A stretch of DNA of 27,904 nucleotides from Chrysochromulina tobinii. Lineage: Eukaryota; Haptophyta; Prymnesiales; Chrysochromulinaceae. Under the pieces are notes generated by a model, which made no database searches, was not told where the DNA came from, and saw only the letters and a list, made by a program, of their open reading frames with translations. The stretch covers positions 1 through 27,904 of the forward strand of contig JWZX01002740.1 in NCBI GenBank assembly GCA_001275005.1. The letters are read 5' to 3'. The position numbers and the translations under genes are program-made. Each line of letters opens with the position of its first letter. The first letter of the stretch is position 1. This document shows, piece by piece, positions 16,333-23,800 of the stretch.

Positions 16333-17928
16333 ATGATTCAGGGCGACGTCGTACGGCTTCACAAGAACACTTTTGTGCGGGTGGAAGGGCATGAGGGGTT
16401 GTGCATCGTCACGGGGTACGACTCGTCGGAACACAAGTGGAGGCTGTTTTGGCCGGCGCAGAACAAAGAGCTGCGCGTGGCTTCAGCAAAGATGCAGCTC
16501 AGCTTCTGCGTCCTACCGGCTTCATGCAGCCGCCTTGGCTGCTACCACCAGTTTGGCTACGAGTCTGCTCAGGGCGCATGTGGCCGTGGTCTCATCGCCG
16601 CTACGGACATCAAGAGAGGTCAACCCATCTTTGAGGAGCCACCGCTCTTTGTGGTGCGCTCGTGCGACGGTTCCTCGCCCCTCGAGCACCATTCCGAGCG
16701 ATGGGCTGCATACAAATTCTTGGCAACTCGGGCCGCCAAAGACTCCTCCGATGGCCCGTGGAGAAAGGCACTCCGCGGCTTCGAGGAACTTGTCGCATCC
16801 CAGCCTTCCAATCGTGCAAAGGACACGGCACGGCTCGAAGCGGCACAACATATCGCAGCGCAGGAGGGGTCCAGCGCACCCGGCAAGTCTGTGGACAAGA
16901 AATTCCTCGCACGCGTGCTGGGGGTTCTTGATCGCTTCGCGTCCAACGAGTACGGGCTCGAGAATGGCAACCCTGGGGATCCATCCTGGGAAGCGTCAGG
17001 ACTGCACGTCTTCACGAGCCGGGTCAACCATTGCTGCGCGCCCACAACGACCGTGTGCACAAAGGAGGTCTTCTTCAAGGCGAACAACCTTCCGTACGAT
17101 CTGGAGCGAGACGGCGGCGTCGTCGTCTTCGTGGCGGTCCGCGACATCAAGAAGGGCGAGCGGCTGACGGCGAGCTATTCCGAGTCCATCTTCGTGCAGA
17201 GCATGAAGACCGCCCGCCCGGAGACCTTTGACGGGAACGAACACCTGAACTCCCAACACGCAGACCCGAGACTGCTGGCCAGACTGGCTTCGGTACGAGG
17301 CCGGCGTGAGCACATGCTCGAGCGCTTTGGCTTCGTGTGCGCCTGCGAACGCTGCATTGAAGAGGAGGGCGAGGAGAGGAATCAAGGCAGTGGAAAGGAG
17401 CCGCAGCTGCTGCAGCAGCTGGTTCCCGGTGTCCCGCAGGGCGCCGCAGCTCCGACGACGACACCCAGCGAGCACGACCAAGGGAAGCTGGATATTGGCC
17501 TCCCAATAGGCGACTCGCTCGCTCAAGCGTTGCATCGTGCCTCAGCCGATGCGGCTGTGAGGTCTCCAAGGATCAACCTGACGCCCAACATGACGCCTAA
17601 TCCAGGGATCAACATGACGCCCAATGCCGCTGCATCCACACCCACCCCTGCGGTCAAGACAGCCCTCGTCGGCGCATCCACCGCCCCTCATGGTACTGCT
17701 GCTCCCACCGCCACCACCACCGCCACCACCACCGCCACCACCACCCCCACCGCCACCCCCACCGCCACCGCCACCGCTCACATTGCCACTGCCACTGCCA
17801 TCGCCACCAGCAACGACATCGGTTCACGCATGACAAGTGTGCTTCACGCGCGGGCAGTGCTGCTGGCCATAGGGTGCATCGCTATGGCCGTTATCCTGGC
17901 TCGTGCGCGCGCGGCGCGCGCGGCGTGA
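16333..17928 (+). CDS. Tail-anchored SET-domain protein (SMYD-like, no MYND)
   Basis: This is one exon of 531 residues. Residues 1-55 form a small beta-rich domain (VVRLHKNTFVRVEG, WRLFWPAQN). The SET domain runs from GRGLIAATDIKRGQPIF (about 84) through SRVNHCCAPTT (about 230) and IKKGERLTASYSE (about 275). A post-SET Cys cluster, FGFVCACERC, follows at about 333-342. NHCC replaces the more common NHSC, and no MYND zinc finger splits the SET. The family methylates lysines in proteins; the substrate is unknown. From about 410 the chain is low-complexity (NMTPN repeats, Thr/Ala runs). It ends in a hydrophobic segment (VLLAIGCIAMAVILA) followed by RARAARAA. That is a typical C-terminal tail anchor, implying an ER or organelle outer-membrane location with the catalytic domain facing the cytosol. 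The ATG at 16333 is the first in frame. Confidence 0.85.
   Translation: MIQGDVVRLHKNTFVRVEGHEGLCIVTGYDSSEHKWRLFWPAQNKELRVASAKMQLSFCVLPASCSRLGCYHQFGYESAQGACGRGLIAATDIKRGQPIFEEPPLFVVRSCDGSSPLEHHSERWAAYKFLATRAAKDSSDGPWRKALRGFEELVASQPSNRAKDTARLEAAQHIAAQEGSSAPGKSVDKKFLARVLGVLDRFASNEYGLENGNPGDPSWEASGLHVFTSRVNHCCAPTTTVCTKEVFFKANNLPYDLERDGGVVVFVAVRDIKKGERLTASYSESIFVQSMKTARPETFDGNEHLNSQHADPRLLARLASVRGRREHMLERFGFVCACERCIEEEGEERNQGSGKEPQLLQQLVPGVPQGAAAPTTTPSEHDQGKLDIGLPIGDSLAQALHRASADAAVRSPRINLTPNMTPNPGINMTPNAAASTPTPAVKTALVGASTAPHGTAAPTATTTATTTATTTPTATPTATATAHIATATAIATSNDIGSRMTSVLHARAVLLAIGCIAMAVILARARAARAA
17703..17800 (+). repeat. CCACCG-type microsatellite (Thr/Ala tract)
   Basis: ACC/GCC triplets alternate to encode a Thr/Ala-rich stretch directly before the membrane anchor of the SET protein. 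The complementary strand reads as poly-Gly and is considered a shadow. Confidence 0.9.
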
Positions 17929-18440
17929 TTCCGCGTGGCAATCTCGATAGCCTTCATGAGCATGCGGCCACCGAGCTTCTATCACCTTCTATCTATACAG
18001 GACGGAGGCCTTCTTAGCCTTCTATAGCGCCTTCTTAGCATGCGGCGTGTTGAGGGCGGGGGAGTCGCAGACCTGACATGGTGTTCTCTTCTGTTCCGGG
18101 CGTTTTTGTATGCGCGGTTCACGAGTGAGCGGGGTTCCTGGGTAGATCTTGGCATCGGGAGCCGAGCGGGGGCTGCGGCAGGTGTGCGAGTTCTGTCGTC
18201 TTCTTGCGCGAGATGGGGGGCGCGTCGTGACCTCGTGAAAGTAAGAGCGTGCGTCGCCGTCTCGCCGCAGGCGCCAACGCACAGTCGAAAAGGTCGTGGC
18301 ACGTGCCCGGCGACCGAAAGTTACCCCGCCCGACGAAACCCTGCACGCCCTCCGCGATCCCGACGGGCGCACATCGTCGCCGTCGGCCCTTTCGCGGCAC
18401 CATTCATCGCACACCGCTTCGCCGAGATTTCCCCGAGCCC
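17929..18440 (+). other. Intergenic region between SET and transporter genes
   Basis: This 512-bp gap presumably contains the SET gene 3' end and the transporter promoter. At 17985-18040 the short word CCTTCTA or CCTTCTTAG occurs about four times. A single CACGTG lies near 18300. Open frames through it begin without ATG and show no family features. No RNA gene recognised. Confidence 0.45.
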
Positions 18441-19628
18441 ATGCCAGCTGTGTATCCTGACGACTCACAGGGCAAGGCATCTCGCAAAAACTGCGATTGG
18501 CGTTCAGTCTGCGCAAGCAAGGTGCGGGAGGTTGTTTTGATGCTGCTAGTGGTTCAGTCGACCTCCATCGTGCTGCTGATGCGCTACTCGAGGACGCGGC
18601 CAGCAGCACAAGACAACATCGGCCCGCCATACCTCGCTTCTGCCGCAGTGCTCATGGCTGAGGTGCTCAAGCTGCCCGTGTGCACCATGATGGCCGCTTA
18701 CACGCTCGGCGGGCTTGGCCCCTTGTGCGACTTGCTGCGCACGGAGCTCTTCGGTTCGGGCTTCGCGGACACGCTCAAGTGCTCGATCCCAGCGATGGCC
18801 TTCACGGTCCAGGGCAACCTGCTCTTCGTGGCCCTCGAGAACCTCGAGGCGCCGACGTACCAGGTGAGCTACCAGTGCAAGACGCTCTTCACGGCGCTCT
18901 TCTCAGTGGTGCTGCTCGGCAGGCAGCTGAAGCAGTTGCAGTGGGTCGCGCTGGTGCTGCTCGTCGCGGGCACAGTGCTCGTCTCCGACCCCTTCCACGC
19001 CGCCCCAAAGAAGGAGACGGGCAAGGAGTCCTTCGCAGCCGGCATCGCGTCGGTGCTCGGCGCGGCCCTACTCTCTGCCTCCTCGTCTGTGTACTCCGAG
19101 ATGATGCTCGAGAAGGCGCCGTCCTCGCCCGCGGTGGCCGCCGCCTCGCTCTGGCTGCGTAACATCCAGCTCGGCATCTTCGCCACCCCTCTCGCAGGCA
19201 TAGCGATGCTCCTCAAGGACGGCGCCGTCGTGGGCGACTACGGTGCGCTCCACGGCTTTGATTCCATCGTGTGGGCGATAGTGGTGCTCAACGGCGTGGG
19301 TGGGCTGCTCGTCGCGGCCACGATGAAATACGCCGACAACATCGCCAAGTGCTTCGCCGTCGCGCTCGCGATCGTCTCCGGCACCCTGCTCGCCGTCCCG
19401 CTCTTCGACTTCACTCTCTCCTCTGTCTTTGGCGCCGGCGCGATATGCACGGTGGTCGCGAGCACGCTCTTCTCGCTCGCGCCCGACAGGTTGCCGCTGA
19501 TCGGCGGTGCCTCCCTGGGGCCGAGATCCCCGAGCAAAGCGGCATCGGCGGCCAAGATCCTCGAGGAGTTGGAGAGTGCGCCAACACCCCCCGAGCACGT
19601 GCCGCTGCTGAAGCAGTCAGGCGAGTGA
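18441..19628 (+). CDS. Nucleotide-sugar transporter (SLC35A-like)
   Basis: This is one exon of 395 residues from ATG 18441; the frame stays open upstream but has no earlier ATG. About ten hydrophobic segments are spread along the chain. Family signatures are clear: GNLLFVALENLEAPTYQVSY with CKTLFTALFSVVLLGRQL in the middle, and KYADNIAKCFAVALAIVSG near residue 300. These are the conserved regions of the UDP-galactose/CMP-sialic acid transporter group, Golgi or ER antiporters that exchange a nucleotide sugar for the nucleoside monophosphate. The exact sugar cannot be told from sequence. The N-terminal 30 residues are cytosolic and basic. The C-terminus (LEELESAPTPPEHVPLLKQS) is an acidic cytosolic tail with a dileucine-like PLLK. 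Confidence 0.93.
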   Translation: MPAVYPDDSQGKASRKNCDWRSVCASKVREVVLMLLVVQSTSIVLLMRYSRTRPAAQDNIGPPYLASAAVLMAEVLKLPVCTMMAAYTLGGLGPLCDLLRTELFGSGFADTLKCSIPAMAFTVQGNLLFVALENLEAPTYQVSYQCKTLFTALFSVVLLGRQLKQLQWVALVLLVAGTVLVSDPFHAAPKKETGKESFAAGIASVLGAALLSASSSVYSEMMLEKAPSSPAVAAASLWLRNIQLGIFATPLAGIAMLLKDGAVVGDYGALHGFDSIVWAIVVLNGVGGLLVAATMKYADNIAKCFAVALAIVSGTLLAVPLFDFTLSSVFGAGAICTVVASTLFSLAPDRLPLIGGASLGPRSPSKAASAAKILEELESAPTPPEHVPLLKQSGE

Positions 19629-19831
19629 CATTCAGGGCGGATGCAAAGCGAGTTTGCTCGGATAGGGGCCGCGTCAGGACTGACTCAAATATACTCAAAT
19701 AGGAATCCCGCAGACACTCATCACTTATGGTAGCACCTACTCGACCAGTTCTGTCGCCTAAACAAAATCGACCAGTTCTGTCGACATGCGTTCCACGAGT
19801 GCTTCCCAAAGGCGTGAAGCTCTTCGGTCTC
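19629..19831. other. Convergent 3' region with a duplicated 16-mer
   Basis: The transporter and Yos1 genes end toward each other here. TCGACCAGTTCTGTCG occurs at 19741-19756 and 19768-19783. The second copy extends to a 5-bp inverted pair (TCGAC / GTCGA). ACTCAAATA is also repeated at about 19683-19701. Presumably 3' UTR sequence. Confidence 0.6.
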
Positions 19832-20068
19832 TCAACCTATTGTTAACTTCAGGAAAATGACAACGACGTTGAGCACCATCAATGGGAGCGTGAAAATTAA
19901 GCGCACCGCATGCAACAAGTTGATGATTTGCTTCTTGACCGACATTGGCTGTGAGAGAGATTCCTCGTAGCCCCAGCCAATCTTGGCGAGGAAGCGGTTC
20001 TCGCTCAAGATCGCGGCGCCGTTGCAGATCAGCAGGCCCGAGACGAACAGGTCGATGAGACCGATCAT
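19832..20068 (-). CDS. YOS1: Yos1/IER3IP1-family ER-Golgi protein
   Basis: A complete 78-residue frame on the minus strand starts at ATG 20066-20068. It has the size and layout of the Yos1/IER3IP1 family: an N-terminal hydrophobic segment (LIDLFVSGLLICNGAAIL), the family signature RFLAKIGWG, then VKKQIINLLHAVR and a second hydrophobic segment (LPLMVLNVVVIFLKLTIG) ending at the C-terminus. Family proteins work with Yip1 and Yif1 in vesicle traffic between ER and Golgi. It lacks introns and is much less GC-rich than its neighbours, which fits a highly constrained short membrane protein. Identification rests on overall length and the conserved middle motif and is strong. Confidence 0.93.
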   Translation of the reverse strand: MIGLIDLFVSGLLICNGAAILSENRFLAKIGWGYEESLSQPMSVKKQIINLLHAVRLIFTLPLMVLNVVVIFLKLTIG

Positions 20069-20863
20069 GGCGCGCGATGCGAACTATGCCTTTCTCGGCG
20101 CGCGGATCGCACCGCCACGCCCAGCCACAGCGGCAGCGCTCTCCAGCGGAAGCGACCGCGACGTCCGCGGAAACCGCTCAGGATGACGCTGTCGCATGTT
20201 TCCTGTTCAAGTCTGCCAAGTCTTTTCAAGTCTGCCAAGTCTTTACTCAAAATGACTGACTAGCGGAAATACAAAGTCCATCCTTTGGCGCCATTGTCGT
20301 CTGCAGGAACCGTAGTGCGCTCCAGGAACCGCGGAGACCGCGCTCGAACAAGCCGTAGGCGTACAGGAAGCCGTCCCGGCTATTTAAAAAAATACGAAGG
20401 TCGTGTGTCCCTAGAGGATGCCCTAGAGCTTGTGCTAGACCCTCTCTCTCCACACTGAGCACCGCCACCATACAGCCTGCGTTTTACGTCGACACATGCC
20501 GCATGTCCCCGCCGCCTGCACCCAAGCGGGCGGCAAACGAACACTCAGTCTCAGGAACAACTCTCCAGGCACGCGAGTCGCGACCCTCGACACGTAGTAC
20601 CGCATGGAACATGCGGCAGGCGGGGCACATGAAGCGCTACCGCGCACATAGCACACGCGCCAGCGGCTCAACGGCAGTCACAGAAGCCACGACCACACGG
20701 ACGCTGCCATTTGTGGCACCAAGTTCACAAGACACGAATCACTCTTGCCTGGTGCATGTGCGACCTCATATGGCGCATATCCATCCCCATGTCCATCCCC
20801 GTCAAATCATGGCCTCTTATATCCTTCACACGCGGTGAGGCTGTTCACACACGGCGAGGCTGT
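20069..20863 (-). promoter_or_regulatory. Channel 3' UTR and Yos1 promoter region
   Basis: This 795-bp gap separates two minus-strand genes. Near the channel stop, a 19-bp word (CGGCGAGGCTGTTCACACA) is repeated with slight change at about 20832-20875, overlapping the last codons. At 20206-20243 a 19-bp unit, TTCAAGTCTGCCAAGTCTT, is exactly duplicated. An AT-rich patch (CTATTTAAAAAAATACG) lies near 20380. Short frames on both strands have no family features. I see no gene here. Confidence 0.5.
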
Positions 20864-23800
20864 TCACACACGGCGAGGCTGGAGCATCTGCTCTCTTGTA
20901 AGACCCGAAGCGAGACCGCCTCGGCCGCGGCCGCGCCCTGCCCCCTGCTGACCCTGCCCCCTGCCCCCTGCCCCTCTGCCCCCACCTGCCCCGGGAGGTG
21001 GCGGCGGGTTCCAGACCTGTGTCGGCGCCACACCCGCCGACGGGTTCCAGGTCGTCGCGTCCGCCGGCTGGAAGAGCGTCGTCTCGGGCGCGGGTTGCTG
21101 AGCGCTGCGGGCACTCCGTGGCGTGGACTTGAAGCGAGAGCTGAAAAAGTCTCCAAAAGCCGCGAACACACCGCCGTTTGCGGATTCGGCCTCTGCCGGT
21201 ACGTCCACGTCCACGACCACGTCGGGGAGACCAGATGCCGGCGGCGTGGCGTTCCTGGCCTTTGATGCCTTGACGGCGGCTGTGACGACGGCTGCCATAG
21301 CGCCGCCGGGGGGCGGCTTGCCTGGAGGCGATCTCTTCGGATGGATGCCAGGGCCGCCCCCTGCCTTCTTGCCGGACCCTTTCTTGGCCTTCTTGCCCCC
21401 CCTCGCTTCAATCCTCGCCCGCGCCCGTGCGAGCATGTTGTGTATGCGATCCCCGATGGCCTCCAAAGCAAACTGCATCGCCACGTCGTTGCCGGCGCTC
21501 ACATGCAACTCGCCCTCACCCTCCTCGGAGGAGCCCATCACGGAATCGATCTCGACCTCCTTCGACTTGTATGAGGCGAGCACGAGCGCGTCGAGCACAT
21601 CGTTGAAGGCGACGTCGCCATTCACGTCTTGCTTGAGCTTCTTGGTGACGGCCGTGCCGGCCACCGTGGTACGTGTCTCGAGTCCAAGGCAGATGCGCCG
21701 CGCGGCCATGCGGCCGCCCGGAACTCCCTTGATGCCCATCGGCGGAGGGATCGAGAGCACCAGGTCGGGGAGGACCTTCGCAGGTACCTTAAGGGTCGAG
21801 TCAGGGTCGAACTCCGCCCAAGCTTCCTTGAACGTCTCGATGTCGTCTTTGGAGACGAGGTCGGGGCGCATGTTGCCGAGCGACGAAAAGTTCTCGAGGA
21901 TCACGGCCACCACCAGGTTGAGCACCACGAACGCGGCGATGAGCATGAACGAGACGAAGAAGAGCAGGCCGCCGAGCGGCATGCCGCAGTTGCCCTCCTC
22001 GTCCGAGCACTTGCCCGTGCCCGCGCTGACCATCGAGTCGATCATCATGCCGCTCCAGTTGTCGCCTGTCAGGCACTGGAAGAGCAGCAGCATCGATGAG
22101 CTCAGCGTCATGAAGTTCCGGTTCTCGGTCAGGTTGTCTTGCTTGGCCACGTACGTGAACAGGTTGACGCCGAGCACCGCATACATAAAGACGACGAGGC
22201 CGAGGACGCCGCCCACGTTGATGAGTGAAGGGAAGGAGAGCACGAGCGTCATGATCAGGTCGCGCACCTGCTTGGCGCCCGGACCCTTGAGCAGCCGCAG
22301 GATGCGAAGGATGCGGAGCACCCGGAGCACCCGCAGCACCATCGGCGGGATGGGCAGGAACTGCTCGAGCAGCTCGGCCGCGAACTGGTCGAGCAGCGAG
22401 GTGCACACGAGGGTGAAGTCGAAGCGGCACCAGTTGTCGCCAAAGTAGGTGTACGGCCCGAGACCAATGATCTTGAAGGTGAACTCGGTGTAGTAGATGT
22501 ACGAGAAATACATCATGCTGGTGCTGTAGAATGTGAAGTCTTCCTCGTTCTGCTCGATGCCCCAATAGTCGTACGCCATCATGCCCACGTTGGCGATGAT
22601 GACGCCGATGATGAAGCTGTCAAAGGCAGATGAGGTGACGATGCGGTAGAAGAACCTGCGCACGCAGTTCTCAGGCGGGATCGGCGCCGGCGCCGGCTTC
22701 TGGTTGGTCTTCCCCTTCATCGTCTCGACCCACTGCGCCTGCTCGGGCGTCATCGTGGCGCTGCCTCCTTCGCCGCCCTCCTCCTCAGCCTCCTGCTTGA
22801 GCCGGTTGAAGTTATCGACGACCACGCCGACGAAGAGATTGATGGCAAAGAAGGAGCCGACGAACATCCACGCGATCGCAAAGAACGCCTTCACCGAGAA
22901 GTCGTTCCGAATGGGCGCCTCGCCAGGCGGCGACGAGTCCATGAGCGAGAACATGAGCGCGTCCCAGCCGTCGCCCGTGGACATGATGAAGAGCAGAAGC
23001 ATCGCCGAGCCGAAACTGTCGAAGCTGCCCAGGGGCGGGTTGACCCAAGCCACGACACCGGAACCACTACCCTCGCTACCGCCGCCCTTGAGTCGACGTC
23101 GCCGCTCAGACGAGAGCGAGTACCCACGGGCGCCGTGAGTCCACCAAGGCGCTATCGCCTGATGCACCGAGGCGGCGGCGGCTGAGAAGGCGGCGGCGGC
23201 GGGCACCGACATGGCTTCGAGTGACGAGGCGCCGCCTGGCGCCATGGGCGACGAGAGCAGCTGCGGCGAGAGGCGGCGCGCCACTGCATCCTCGGCCACG
23301 GGCGGCGGCGGATGGCAGTCTGCCTCGTACAGGATCGACGCGTCAGTGCAGCTCGAGAGTTGACCCATGAAGATCTGCATGCCCAGAATGGCAAAGACGA
23401 GCTGGAGGGCGAGCACGACGCCGAAGACGTTGCCGACGGCGGGCATCGACTTGAAGAGCGAGACGATGACGAGTTTCATCCCAGGGTTACGGGCGAGGAG
23501 GCGCAGCGGGCGCAGGACACGTAGGATCCGCAGCATCTTGAGGCCCGCGAACATTGGGAAGAATTCGGCGAGGGCCACCAGGATGGAGACCGTGACGATG
23601 ACCAAATCGAGCAAGTTCCAGGGCGAGGAGACGTACGAGTCTTCGGTGCACATGAAGCCGAACGCGATGATCTTGGTCATCATCTCGGAGAAGAAGAGAG
23701 CCAGCCACACGTAGTCGAGGAAGTGCAACGTGTGCGCGAGCGCGCCGTCCTGATCGAGGCGCGGCACGTCGAGGGCGAGGCAGATGGAGCTCACGATGAT

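Noticed and set aside
20503-20838. 111-codon plus-strand frame and overlapping minus-strand frames in the Yos1/channel gap
   Set aside because: No domain, composition biased to Thr/Ser/His/Arg, and several overlapping frames of equal quality; more likely UTR sequence.
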